From Amoebidium appalachense (lineage: Eukaryota > Ichthyosporea): DNA of 64,000 bases. The notes beneath the pieces are model-generated. The model was not told the origin of the DNA and searched no databases. It saw nothing but the letters and a program-made list of their open reading frames with translations. The position numbers and the translations under genes were made by a program. Location: positions 5,208,001 to 5,272,000 of the forward strand of contig CAVNZM010000015.1 of NCBI GenBank assembly GCA_963693365.1, read 5' to 3'. This document shows, piece by piece, positions 1-27,259 of the stretch; position 1 is the stretch's first letter, and each line of letters begins with the position of its first letter.

Positions 1-2179
1 CCGGGATATTGTGTCAGTAGTGTTACTGTAACATGTACACTGTCTTTTGGGACTTGGTCTGTATGGATGTCCACACGCACGCGTATTCATCTTGTGCAAT
101 ACTCTGGTTCCAGTAATGAGGTATGGACGTCACAGAGCCGCTCATGAATGCTCTGGCATGCTTGTGTGTCGACACTGAGGGAGGACAGATAATGGCTACG
201 GTAACCAGGTTTTTTTCTATGCAGTTTGTGTTAGTAATACGGTCGGTCACCTCCCCCCTCCCCCTCCCCCTTCCCCTCCCGCTCCCCCTATGCCCCCCCC
301 CCCCCCCCCCCCCCCCCCTCACCCCACCCCCCCCACCCCTCACTCCCCCTTCTCACCGCGGGGGTCTGACTGCACCCCGGGCCGGGCTGCGCACTCTCAG
401 TGGCTTGGAGCCTTTCCTCAGGGCCCACAGGCCGTGCTCCCCAATATCCCCATCCCCCCCCCACCCCCTCCCCCCTCCCTCCCAACCCACCCACCCACCC
501 ATGGCCACCACCACCACCACCACCAACGTACAGTTATTTCTTCCCTTCGTTCATATTTAGTGACCAGTGCATCAGATTTTGACAAGCGCTTGTCATGGCA
601 ACACATTAGTGTGTGTGTGTCCGCAGCTTCAGTGAGCCTTGTGTGTCAGTGTGTGTATGTGTCAGTACGGTGGGCATGTTTGAGTGTGTGTCGATGCTTC
701 AAGAATATTCATCAGATAGTAGAGATTTGTAAGAAAAAATACTGTAGGATTATTGGGGGGGAGGGGAGGAGGGGGGTGTAGGGGAGGGAAGGGGGGGGGA
801 GAGGGTAAACATTGCTCCACATGTGCAAGTTGTGTGGACGCAAGCAAACATTGTGCGCAAGTAAATGCTATTGGAATTAATTAATGTGTGTATCAGAGGG
901 TGTGTTTGTACCTCTGTCAGTGTGTGTGCGTGCATGCGCTCGTGTGTGTATGTGTGTGTGGTTTTGTGCGCATATATGCACACGCGTGTGCGTTGGTGGG
1001 CCTGTGTTGGACCTGGCGTGGACCGAGGGGGAGGGGGGGGCGGGGGGGGGGCGCCCAAGGAAAAAGGTTGGTTGATCAGTAGTAGTTTTCCATGACAGGA
1101 ACATTGGTCTTAATGCTTATCATGGTTGGGAACCTGTGTAAGTTGCCAGCTTTTGAAATATAATTTTAAAAATGAATGCATAAAGGTGGGAAAGAACTCA
1201 GCTGGCAGCTAAAACTACTTCGGAAAAGCAGGCAAAAAGCAGGAATTTTAAGCATTCGTAGCTTTTCTACTGGTGTCGATGATATAAAAGTTTAAAGATT
1301 CTTTGTTCCCATCAGCACATGTTGATGGGAAGTGAGAAGTCTGCCTATGATTTCAATAAACATGGGTTACCCTTGACCTATACCAAAATCTATACTAGAT
1401 CGGCCCCTTCTTGTACAACCCAACACCTGTAAACAGTTGGACTAGTTAGGATAAGGCGGAGTACAACTGAATCAAAATAAAGACAGAGAACGGTTAGAAA
1501 GGCACACGCGGCCAGGTGGACTTTAATATGGACTTCGTTCTGACTGTTTCAGTCTGACTTCACTGATCCCCCGTACTGGGACGGCTTTCTTATTATAGCC
1601 CCCAGATTTCGGATCAACGCCCAGGATTGGTTCATCCGCGGCCAGCGTGGGTGGCAACACGCCATTCGTGATTCTGGTGCGGTCCGAGCCAGTCAGACCT
1701 TCGTCCTATTTATGCGAACATCTTATTGGTTCACTTCGTTTATGTGGTATGCAGCGGTAGAACCATATATGGTTCACTTCTTAGGTAAGATTGGTTCCTA
1801 TTGGCGCGGACATAATATTTATGTGACATTCATGACAAAGCACGAATCGTGTGCTATCAGTTCACATTCTTTAGTAAACATGTACAGCTCATGTGTACAG
1901 TTGTTTACAACACCAGGATTACCGGATTAAGTTACAAAACCACAAACATGCTCCCGAATTCAGAACCTAAAATAGTGAGAAAAATACGAACACATTCGTA
2001 ATGGGGTACATATATATGGGGAGCTCCTAACTTTATACGGGCAATGCGGAACATAAAGTAACAAATGTCTAACCGCTGAATAAGGCAGCAACGTACTTGC
2101 TCACACAACTTAAGAAAAAGAATAGGGACGGGCCAGACCAAAGATCAATCACATAATTTCACACCGGCAAGGCCATTAC
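1..2179. other. No gene identified; may hold the last exon of the RWD-GTPase gene
   Basis: Contains C-runs near 290-320, G-runs near 750-800 and 1030-1050, and about 1 kb of ordinary-composition sequence (1080-2150) without a convincing ORF or spliced homology. The missing 3' exon of the minus-strand gene ending at 3731 could be here, but no candidate matched. Confidence 0.4.
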
Positions 2180-2372
2180 ACTCCATATATGGTTCGACCC
2201 ATGACATATATGGTGCAAGCCATGCCATATATGGTTCGACCCATGCCATGTATGGTTCGAGCCATGCCAAATATGGTTTGACCCATGCCATATATGGTTC
2301 GAACAATACCATGTATGGTTCGAGCCATGCCATTATGGTTCGAACAATACCAAATATGGTTCGAACAATACC
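2180..2372. repeat. Tandem array of ~20-bp CArG-like units
   Basis: About nine copies of a unit CCATATATGGTTCGACCCATG with variants CCATGTATGG, CCAAATATGG and CCATTATGG. CCATATATGG fits the MADS-box/SRF consensus CC(A/T)6GG. A single palindromic copy GAACCATATATGGTTC is at 1760-1775. Confidence 0.8.
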
Positions 2373-2611
2373 ATAGACGGCTAGGAGGTGGGGACGGTGC
2401 GCTTTGCCTGCCACGAGACCTTCTTGTTTGTCATGATGTGCACCAGCTGCAAGTAGCCAATCACATGTCAGCATGTGACCACAACCCCAGGGCATAATGG
2501 AAAAACAAATACTCGGATGTTGAGGGTGAAGGGGGGGAGGGGAGGGGGGAGGGGGGGGGGGGGGGGGGGGGCTGGGATAGGGTAAGGTGGAGAGAGGGTG
2601 TTCACTGGCAG

Positions 2612-2800
2612 AGCATACAACTAAAAAAAAATAATCAGGAAAGTCAAAAGGCACTTGAATAGAGCCTATCATCCACGCGGGCGCGGCGGCGGGGGGGGGA
2701 GGGGGGGGAGGGGGGGGGGGGGGGGGAGGGGAGGGGGGATGGGATTTTAAGCGTGCAGAAGTCAGTATGAGTCTGCACATGGCTGGCTGCAGTGGTGGGT
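2612..2800 (+). repeat. Scrambled R2 remnants
   Basis: GGCACTTGAATAGAGCCTATCATC (about 2650-2673) and TTTTAAGCGTGCAGAAGTCA (about 2746-2765) are pieces of R2 separated and reordered by G-runs. Confidence 0.5.
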
Positions 2801-2881
2801 GATAACGGTTTGAGGGGAGGGTGGGGGGATGGGGGGGGGTAGGGATGGGTGGTGGGTGGGGTTGGGTGGGTGGGTGGGGAA

Positions 2882-2921
<40 letters not shown>

Positions 2922-3078
2922 GGGAGGGTACACATGGGTGGAGAGCGTATAAATAATCGTATTAGAATGGCCGGGAGGCCAGGAGAGAAACTTCGAGCCG
3001 TGGCTACAGAGAGTAGTGGATTCGAGGAGCGGGAGAAGCAAAAGGGGCGGGGGGGGGGGGGGGGGGGGGGAGGGAGGG

Positions 3079-3336
3079 GGGTTTTGAATGCGTCAAAAAG
3101 TACGAAGTACACAGGAACAAACGGATAACACGATGCAGAATGCAAGCCATTCATAAAGAGTATGCATAATAAGCAGAGCCCATCCTCAGGGGGGCCCCAC
3201 GTCATCCACAGTACCCGAGTTTCGACCTATTCACCTCGTTAACGAAACCCAACTCAGGTACTGTTTCACTTGAACATGGGTAGGTCACCCGTCTTGATCA
3301 GAGACGAGCAGGGTTGCTTATGCAGGCAAGGGCAGT
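3079..3336 (+). repeat. Interspersed repeat R1, copy 1
   Basis: Starts at a G-run followed by TTTTGAATGCG and TACGAAGTAC, contains ATAAGCAGAGCCCATCCTCAGG and GAGTTTCGACC (resembling a pol III B box), and ends CCCGTCTTGATCAGAGACG, GCAGGGTT. Shared with copies near 6.8, 7.1, 15.3, 38.7 and 43.6 kb. Confidence 0.75.
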
Positions 3337-3730
3337 GGGAAAGGCCGGGGGTTAAAGTTGCAGCGGTAAGCAGAAGCAAGAAAAATATAGATAGGAACTC
3401 GGGAGACGGGGCTTCTAGGAAGCTCCCCCGTCGCTACCTAAGTCGATACTTCCCTGGCTAACATACTACACCAGCTGAAAAGAATTAAGTCCCGAAGGCC
3501 GCAGAATTCGCAATCAGAGGGGAAAATATGAGATTTGACCCACGCCGCAGAGTAGTAAGGGTTGTGTGTGTGTGTGGGGGGGGGGGGGGGGGGGAGGGAA
3601 GGGGGACACAAGAAACATTACAAGACCAAAATCCAAAAACTGACAAACAAACAAATAAACAAACAAACAAAAAAAAAAACCACAAAAAAAACCAAAACCA
3701 AAACAGGGAAGGAAAAAACAAAAAACGAAC

Positions 3731-18347
<14,617 letters not shown>

Positions 18348-18439
18348 TGCCGCCTCCTCCTCAAATCCCCCCTCTGAATTTTCAGGGGACAAAAAAAAAA
18401 AAAAAAAAAAAGGCGTAGTGTGTCAGAGAGAAAAAATAT

Positions 18440-18478
<39 letters not shown>

Positions 18479-18852
18479 CGCCCCGCCCCCACCCCCCGAG
18501 AAAAAAAAAAAAAAAAAAAAAAAAAAAACTACTCACCCAACCACACCCCCACCCATCCCCCCACCCACGCAAGCCCACAGCGATCAACTTACACAATGCA
18601 CGTGCCTGTGAAACCGAAAAGGGGGTGTGTGTGTGCTTTTCGTTTCTGTTTTTCCTTGATTTGCATGTGTGTGTGTGTGCTGGGGTGGAGGGGAAAGCAA
18701 ATAGTGTTCTACCTATGCTCGAATATGGAAGCTGGGCTAGAGAAACAAGAAATCGGTGTTTTTAGGTTTAGGTTAAGTACGTGTAGGTTTAGGGAAGGTG
18801 TGTGTGTGTGTGTGTGTTGTGGGGGGGGGGGGGGGGGGGGGGGAAGGGGGAG

Positions 18853-18895
18853 AGGGATGTTCTATGCATTAGAGGGCTGGACATATGGAGGAAAC
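18853..18895 (+). repeat. Interspersed repeat R2, head only
   Basis: GATGTTCTATGCATTAGAGG followed by GCTGGACATATGGAGGAAAC matches the first ~40 bases of R2. Located between the FSH-type gene and the RWD-GTPase gene. Confidence 0.6.
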
Positions 18896-19072
18896 CAGGG
18901 GGAGGGTGGGGGAGGGGGGAAAGGGGGGGGGGGGGGGGGGGGGTGAATTGAATTAACACTCAGCACTCACCCACCCACCCAGACAGAGTAAACACACGCA
19001 TCACCCCACGTACATGGTGAATGCATGTGCGACCTGTTACATCGATGGTTTCTTTACATACACAACCCATAC

Positions 19073-19162
19073 CTTCACACTCATTTTGTGATGTGGATGC
19101 CTGTTTTTGGAGAAACGAACGAATAGTCTCTGTGTCTGTGGATCTTTGCGGAACACAGTGGC

Positions 19163-19231
<69 letters not shown>

Positions 19232-19704
19232 ATGCGTGTGTGCCCCTTTGTTTGAGTGAGCATGCACACACCCCGGACCTGTGCGCACGTGTGGATGAAT
19301 GCATTGTTTCAGTGTGTGCATGGGTGCACATTGTTTAGGTGTGTTCTTGCATGTATGGGGTGTGTGTACATGCACTAACACCTGCAGGCATTCAGGTGCA
19401 GCCATGATATGAGCATTCGTGTAGGTGCACATTTTCACGTGTTTGTCTGCACATGTGCATGTGTCTGCAAGTGTGTGTGTCCAATCCCAAACACACACAC
19501 AGGAAAATCACAGAACATACAAAGAACACCCGCCGGCCACCATAACCACAGGATTAAATGCGCATGCGCGCATGGATGTAATTGAACATACAGCTGTTTA
19601 ACGTGATTATTATGATTTTTACAAACGATATGATGCACAAACAAACAACCTCGAGCACGTGAAGCTTTTCTTCCCCCTTTATCTCTTTCTTTCTGTCCTT
19701 CTCT

Positions 19705-19761
<57 letters not shown>

Positions 19762-20191
19762 CCCTCTCTCTCACATACCTTTTTTTTTTTGGGGGGGGGG
19801 GGGGGGGGTTTGCACCAGAGTATGGATATTGACGACTGGTTCTTCAAATGTGTCTGCAAGCTGCTTGCTGCAAAAGAACAAATCAGATTAGGGTGTGGGG
19901 CTCACACATCACAAAAAACCCGGGAGGGGGGGGGGGGGGGGGGGGAGCCAATGGTATCATATTAACATGAAAGAACCCGCCCCATCTTCATCCCCCACCC
20001 CTCCCACACACGTACCTTTCGATCCTCGACCTCAACTCAGCCCCTTCCCCCTTACACTCTATCTCCATATTCAACCCTCTCCCCTGCCCCCCCCCCCCCC
20101 CCCTCCCCCCGCCCCCTCTTCCCCCTACACCCCACCCTCCACCCCTCTACTCTTACCCTTCCAGCCCCTTCCCCCTTCACCCATACCTCCC

Positions 20192-20233
<42 letters not shown>

Positions 20234-22740
20234 ACCCAACCAACACCCACCTCCACACCCCCCACTCCATCCCCTGCGCCCCTTTCCGTCTCTCTACCCC
20301 GTAACCCCCATCCTCCACCTCCCATACCTCAACCCCCCCACATTCCATCCTCCCCCCTCCCCCCCCCCCCCCCCCCCCCCGCCCCCTCCCCCTGCACCCC
20401 TCTACGGGCAAGTACCTCAACTCCCACGGCACGGCTTCATCCGCCTTTCCCATCAGATGAAGGGAGGGCAGGCACAGGGGGGCATGCACTTGCACACCCG
20501 CAGGCACGTATCCACCCGCACACACCACAAACTGCAGGCCACTTAGCACGTGCTCGTGCGCAACATAGGCAGCTAGGGCCGCCCCCTGGGAAAAGCCCAG
20601 AAGCCCGTCGAAGGGTCCTTCGGTGTTCCATGTTTCCTGTGTGTGCGTATGCGAGTGTGTGTGTGTGGGGAGAAAAGGGGGGGGGGGGGGGGGGGGAGGT
20701 TACATTCGGTAGATGGTTGGAAGTAGAGAGGCATGTGGGAGGATGGGTGGATGGGTGCGTGGCTGGATCGGGGAACGGGATAATTTTGGATAAGCTAGGG
20801 TGGGTGGGTCGGTGGTTTTATATGGGATCACCGGAAAGGGGTTCATTTGCATCCCAAACATTTCTTTGTTCGAAAAGGTCAGAGGTGGTGATAGTTGTGG
20901 TGGTGTGTGTGCATGTGTGCTTGTGTGAGTGTGAGTGAGTGAGCGTGCGTGTTTGGGGGGAGGGGGGGGGGGTCTTGATTGAAAAGGGCGACTTTAATGC
21001 AGAATGAGGAAAAAAAGGGTGCATTCGGGGGGTGGGGGGGGGGGGGGGGGGGGGGGGGGGGAGGCACCTGGACTATCTGAGCTGCAGCCTCCACACCCAC
21101 ACTCTCTTCCACATCGGGGCTCCACCACACCCGCACGTGCGCCTGTGTGTGTGTGTGTACGTGCATGCCGATGTGAGTTAGTGTGTCTGCCATTCCTTAT
21201 CGTCTTCAAATATGAAGAGGTGCTAGGTTTGTGTGTGGGTGTGTAGGGAGGGGGGAGGGGGGGGGGGGGGGGGCATACCAGTAGTGATGTGGTAAACAGC
21301 CAAACGAACAAATTAAGGAGGCAGGGGTTTGCTATTGAAGAGATACAAAAAAGCTGCCGACTGTTGTTTCTCGAAACTTCTCTTGTTTTTTGTTTGGAGG
21401 GATGGGTGGGGTTGGGTGAATGAGGGGTGCCGAAAAAGGGGGTGAAAGCGGATGAAGGGACGGGGCGGGGGGAACGGGGGGAAGGGGGGGGGGGGGGGGG
21501 GGGGAGGGGGGGAAGGGGCAGGGGGGGGGGTATGATTTCTCACAAAGACAAAGGGCATTTTTTGTCTCGGCGATGATGCCTGAGTTGCTACTCCTGCTGC
21601 TTAGTGCAAGGGCGGAACATGTGTATAAATTTCTCTATTGTTCTCTCTAGCCTTCCCCCCCCCCCCCTCCCCCCAAATCTCTCTCTCTCCCCCCTTGCCC
21701 CCCCCCCCCCCCCCCCTCCCTCCTTGCCTGCCTCTTTCTCCCTCTCCCTCCCCCCCCCCCCCCTTTCTCCCTCCCTCCCTCTCTCTCTCCCTCTCTCTCT
21801 CACTTTCTCTCTTAGGTGTGTGTGTGTGTGTGTCTGTTTTGTGTGTGTGGATGTGTGTGTACAACGGTGTGTGTGTGTGTGCATGTGTGTATATGTGTGT
21901 GTTTGTGTGTTTATGTGCCCCACTACCCCCATACCTGCTGACCAGGTTCCAAGGGCAGTTCACACGGGCCATCAACAAACACAAACTGGGCTACATCCTG
22001 GCATTTCCGTTCCAACACCTGGCCCGTATTTCATCAATCAGTCAGAGCTCCTCTATCCTGCCCCCCTCCCTCCCCCCTCCCCCCTCTCCCCCCCCCCCCC
22101 CCCCCCCCTCTCTTCCTGGACCCCATCGCCATCCCCTCCCTCCCCTCCCCCCGACCTCACCTTCCCCCTCTCCCCTCCCCTCCCCCCCCCCCCCCCCCCC
22201 CCCCCCGGGGGGACCTCATAGCCCACCCCTTCTCCCCCCCCCCCCCCCACCTCCTCCCCTCTCCCGCACGTTTCAGCGTCTCCCCTTCCACTCCCTTCCA
22301 CACTTACTGTACACCTCCCAGACAACCACCTATATTGCCGTGAACTAGCGTGACCCGACATCTCCGTTTCCTGGGGCTTGTATCGAACTTTCTTGTTTAT
22401 AAGTCCCTGTTGACTCTTACCCTCCCCTCCCTCCCCCCCCCCCCCCCCCCCCCCCCCTTCCCCCCCTCCCCCAAACACACACACGGACACACACACGAAC
22501 ACAAGGTTGACGGCTATCCTTTACAACAGGCACCCGCGTTGTGGAGTGCCGCGTAAACCAGTACGAAGCATATGCCAATGCACAGACGAACATGTGTGCA
22601 AACACAATCGCACTCAAACGACCTAAAAACAGACACACAGACACAGGCCCCGTGAGCAGGCACATATAGGTCACACTTTTGACATACACACATACACAGG
22701 CAGACCCACGAACACACACACACATACAGATACACACGCA

Positions 22741-22823
<83 letters not shown>

Positions 22824-23124
22824 ACACGCGCACACGCACACATACAGAGGGAGAGGGGGAGAGAAAGAGGGAGGGAGACAGGGAGATTGAGAGAGGGAGA
22901 AAGGGAGAGAGAGTCATAGAGAGAAGGGGAGAAAGGGAGGAAGGAAGAGAGAGGGGGGGAGAGCGAGAGAGCGAGAGACAGAGAGAGAGAGAGAGAAAGA
23001 GAGAGAGAGGGAAGGGAGGGGGGGGGGGGGGGGGGGGGGTGGAAGGAAGAGCCGAGAGCAAGAGGGACAGTGAAAGGGAGAGGGAGAGAGGGAAAGAGGA
23101 AGAGAGGGAGGGACGGGGAGGGAG

Positions 23125-23158
<34 letters not shown>

Positions 23159-23187
23159 GGGCGGGGGGCGAGAGAGAGAGAGAAGGG

Positions 23188-23230
<43 letters not shown>

Positions 23231-23272
23231 GGAGAGAGAAAGAGAGAGAGAGAGAGAGAAAGAGAAAGAGAA

Positions 23273-23325
<53 letters not shown>

Positions 23326-23570
23326 AAGAGAGAGAGAGGTGTGTGTGTGTGTGTGTGTGACAAAGAGAACCTATTAGATTCTGACACACATGCACGCACA
23401 CGCACACGCACACGCACATGCACACACACACACGCACGCACACACACACACGTGTACACGCACAGGCACACCACCTTGAGCCTTGTAGCAAATATGTCGC
23501 CATTCTGCCGTGCACCGTGCAGGCACAATATACGCACGGTTTGGCTACCATGAGTAACGTGTGTGCTCAT
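19073..23570 (-). CDS. FSH1/OVCA2-family serine hydrolase (6 exons)
   Basis: Exons 23570-23475, 22018-21935, 21142-21068, 20636-20416, 19867-19816 and 19163-19073 join in phase with GT-AG borders and give about 206 residues, close to the ~230-240 of yeast FSH1 and human OVCA2. The start MSTHVTHGS leads into RILCLHGARQNG, the beta1/oxyanion strand of the family. The middle carries FVFVDGP, then GPFDGLLGFSQGAALAAY with the nucleophile Ser in G-F-S-Q-G. GKADEAVP supplies the acid residue and NIHTLGHCVP the catalytic His, split across the last intron. The family consists of alpha/beta-hydrolase esterases with incompletely known substrates. After NECE the frame either splices at GAAG|GTATGG or runs on to a TGA near 18960, so the last residues are unsure. 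It lies upstream of and on the same strand as the RWD-GTPase gene. Confidence 0.85.
22740..23345. repeat. (CA)n followed by long (GA)n with two G-runs
   Basis: (CA)n at about 22745-22820, then (GA/GGGA)n to about 23340 interrupted by G-runs near 23018-23039 and 23129-23160. All within the first intron of the FSH-type gene. No coding potential beyond repeat translation. Confidence 0.9.
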
Positions 23571-24548
23571 TTTATCAAAGCAGTGGGCAAAAACCAGAAC
23601 CCCACATAGGCACACAACCACCGAGTAAAAAGACAAGGTGTACAGACTACAGAGACCTACAGTCTACAGAGGAAATGACTTGAGCTGGCATGACGTATAC
23701 CTGATGTCATTCTGATGTCAGGATTATAGCTGCCGATTGGTTGTACACACATCATCTAGATTTCGATGCAACCCAATAGGAATAGTTCTTCGCACGAGTT
23801 AAAATCTTGCCATTATCTTGGACTGGGAGAGTGTAATTACGAACCCCCATTGGTAAAATGTGGCTTGTAGCAGAGCTTAATGTATTGTGAAGATATTGCG
23901 GTTTCAATGTTCATAGTGATTGTGTGCCCTTTTTGCGTGTGCTTGTGTTTGTACATTATACGTGCGTACATGTGAATGAATGGGTATGCATGATATGGAA
24001 ATAGTCCTATCACACATTTAAAGTTCACAACCTCTCTGGCACGTACGGCGTACGCATGCCACAAGCCACGTGTACGACACGCCCGTGCAAAAATGATGAA
24101 AAACAATCATTGTGGCATCATCGCATCGACATTCCGTCCACCTTTCGTCGACGAGTATATACAGTAGGCTATACAATCAAAGAACCAAAATGATATTAGA
24201 CTCTGTTGACAAAGACAGATATAAAAGTAGACGAAATAATGATATTTTCCACAAATCATCTTAGTAACGTATGTAGGCAAGACATGTACCTGTTGGCATA
24301 TGCAATTTATTTGAGCTTTGTCTATCGATTTTGACTCGCAATAGAGTGTTTAAGTCCCAACCGGCACCCGGTTGAATCAATCATGAGGCCGATCCTCAAC
24401 CGGTTAATGAGAAATTAGAATCAGAGAACTTAAGTAGCCAGTGCATGCTTCAACACGATTACATCAGATACCCTTATTACTTGTGCCATCTTCAACACAG
24501 CTGTACATGGGACGCATGCGAAGTAGCCTGCACACGCACCGGGTCACC

Positions 24549-25325
24549 GTACACCCCGGATTTTGGTGATTTTTTTTATCTCGCGAATTATGCAATCGCT
24601 TGCATGCAACCCGATTGCATTTCGATCCAAGCGCCCCGAGTCCCCGACCCTTGCGCCAGCTCCATAATCGCGAGACCAGGCACTGAGTCGATTATGGTTG
24701 CGCGAGGCTACATTTTGCCAGACCGGTACCCGGCCCGCTTACAGAAGTATGATTGTGTACCGTAAAGCCTATTCCTGCATGTGCATGTATACTGCAAAGC
24801 AATACATGTGCAAGTTCGACAAGGCTTTATTTTTCCTTTACTCAGATGACAAAGTTGCTTTCTTGGAGGCTCGCCCAGGTGCATACGCCTCGTCGTGGTC
24901 GTAATCCTCCGAAATATCAAACCCAGAAGCGGAAGTTGACGTTATAACACGATTTTCATTGGCTGTAGTTCCATTAGACGACACACTTGCATATGTCTTC
25001 TGCAAGAAGCCGGAGTTGCGATACGCATACAGAGATTTGTTATCGTCCAGCTGTAAATAAAACTTCTGTCTATGCTCCATCAAGAACAATGCTTACATGG
25101 AGCCGATAAAATATCCGCATGCTCTAGCAAAAGCCGGTAAAAAAGAGGACTTGGGTCTTGCAAAATGTAGACTCGCGCAGCCATAATCGATGTCTGGTCG
25201 CGCGAATATGGAGCTGGCGCAAGGGTCGGGGCGCTTCGATCGAAATGCAATCGGGCTGTATGCAAGCGATTGCATTATTCGCGAGATAAAAAAACTACCA
25301 AAACCCGGGGGTACGACATGTGTCC
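24549..25325. mobile_element. Fold-back element with ~180-bp inverted arms
   Basis: The left arm (about 24549-24730) and the right arm (about 25145-25325) are inverted near-copies: TCTCGCGAAT..ATGCAATCGCTTGCAT, CGATTGCATTTCGATC and CCCTTGCGCCAGCTCCAT appear in both, on opposite strands, in the same order. The loop of about 410 bp holds the small spliced ORF at 25120-24838. The arms have scattered differences. No transposase is present, so this would be a non-autonomous fold-back or MITE-like element. Confidence 0.7.
24838..25120 (-). CDS. Possible two-exon small protein (78 aa) inside a fold-back element
   Basis: Exon 1 25120-25097 begins with ATG two codons after an in-frame TAG. A 46-nt intron runs from CAT|GTAAGC to TTATTTACAG. 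Exon 2 25050-24838 continues in phase to a TAA. The product starts MRIFYRLHLDDNKSLYAY and ends in an acidic/basic segment (DISEDYDHDEAYAPG). AATAAA at 24831-24826 follows the stop by 7 nt. No family was recognised. The sequence is not low-complexity and the splice signals are strong, but the gene is short and lies within an inverted repeat, so it may be a captured gene tail. Confidence 0.4.
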
Positions 25326-26429
25326 GTCCCTGTCCTGTCCGTCGGGACCGTGAACGTCGTCAGAGATCGATATAATCTAGGGAGATTGGGTCCATGTATG
25401 ATCGGCCTGGCGAAAAAATGCACTGCCCTGGGATTATGGGCGTGGAATAAATATTAGCCAATCAAATGCGTGAACAATCGCACGGTGGCATATTATGTAG
25501 AATGGCGTGACGAAGCAGAGGTAAACATTAGAACAACCAATCGGCGAACTAAATAACCTTATAAAGCTAATTATGACGTCAGAGCACCGCTTTGACAATA
25601 GTAATTTGCTTAAAGTCACTACCAAATGTCGCCGACAGCTGGGATATTGCAGGGATTAATAGGATACCCCTGAAACAGCATTAACGTTATTCTATTGGTT
25701 TAGATTGGTTTGCGACCCTGCCAATCAACCCGAGAGGCGCTTGCTATGAAGGGGTTTACTATTAGGGGCCTGTTAGAAAAATTCTCGACTGCCCTTGGAT
25801 CGCGATCACGCCCTCTCTTCAGTAAGTTAGAAAATATACTCATACAATATACATGCATATAATGCAAATATATAAGTAAAAGAAAAAAGAAAAAAAAAGG
25901 AAAAAGATAAAATAAAAGCGAAAGAAAAATCCTGGGAGTTCAGTAAGTTTTTTGTTGTATATAAGGTGTGACTTCAACATCATTGATGGCCCTTTTTGAG
26001 TGACCGTAACGGTTAGATATCGATCGTTTGGTCCCCCCCCCCATCAGCTTGGAATTTACACCGATCTGATTGGTCAAGAAAGTATCGATCGAATGTATTT
26101 CTTTTTCTTTTGACTGGATTTATTCGACGGAAAGATATGCAAGTATGTACTGCATACTGAGAAGACAATAAAAACTTCTGACGAATTATCCAGTAATAAG
26201 TGCATACTGAGATACCTGAACACTGTGTGAAAATCATATAAATGCTCAATGTGACGACCAACAGAATTCAACAAAAAGTCTAAAGTGTTCCCATTGCCAG
26301 CCAGTGTAGCAGACACCCGTCACCTACTGGAAAGAGGTAAAACGCGACATAAAAACTCACACCTATCAACATGCTTTTGATTTGAAGGTTCAGCACAAAA
26401 CGGCGATGGAAACAAGTCTTAGAATTACA

Positions 26430-27259
26430 ACGCCACAGTCTGCACAACTTCCCAGGCAATATCAACATCAGAGCACCATACAGACTTATCTGCTACTAGT
26501 AGGGTGGTATCCATACGTACAGCAGGAGAAATTTTTCCTGCCAAAGCTCCCAAAAAGCGATAATTGTCGATCAGCTGTGCTGCACGGTGTTGCCTAAGGA
26601 ACATAACACATGCCGACTGAGTTTTACCTTTGATTTCTCTAGCAGAACCGTGACGAGAAAGAAACTTATACTGCGTATAGGCTATGGTACTAATAACTCG
26701 AAAAGGTAGAAAAAACAGGAAGAGAAAAGAAAGAGGGAGTCGGAGATAGCGAGAGGAAGGATCAGGTTGAAAGAGGGTAGGTTGAGGACTGCATTCAGAA
26801 GTGGCGTCGGTGAATCGGTGGGGAAGAGGGATGGAGGGAGGGGGGGGGGGGGGGGGGGGGGGGAAGATGACCATCTGATTCAGGTATCCTAACTAAATGA
26901 AAACAAAAACGAAGAGACAATTCCTCCATACTATTAGAGAAACAGCAGACGACAATCCAAACATACTGATTAAGGGAGGCAAAACGAGTACGAAACAAAG
27001 TGCGCAGCGCATCACCTTGAAAATCGTCGAACTCTTTCAGCGCCACGGCCGCCTCGCGAGGTGGGGCGCAGGCCAATAGCGGAAGTCCATATTCGAAAGT
27101 CGGCCGTAAAAAAGTTTTATAGTAGAGAAGAAGGTTCGCAGGATGGATCACAGACTCCCGCTGGAACATATTTGACACGATGTGAAGCTTACCCTTCGCA
27201 CGAGCGATCCGTGCCGTTAGGAGCTTGCGGAAATCAATACCCCTTGCAGTAAAAGGCAA
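26430..27259 (-). pseudogene. Decayed LINE fragment (3' part of reverse transcriptase ORF)
   Basis: Read on the minus strand, 27259-26860 gives LLLYYKTFLRPTFEYGLPLL, resembling TFIRTFVFPACEYGLPLL in the intact LINE at 46-49 kb and marking the post-RT region. The frame is then interrupted by a C/G homopolymer near 26838-26863 and continues in another frame to about 26430. The two copies are related but clearly diverged, so this is an older insertion or another subfamily. Confidence 0.72.
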
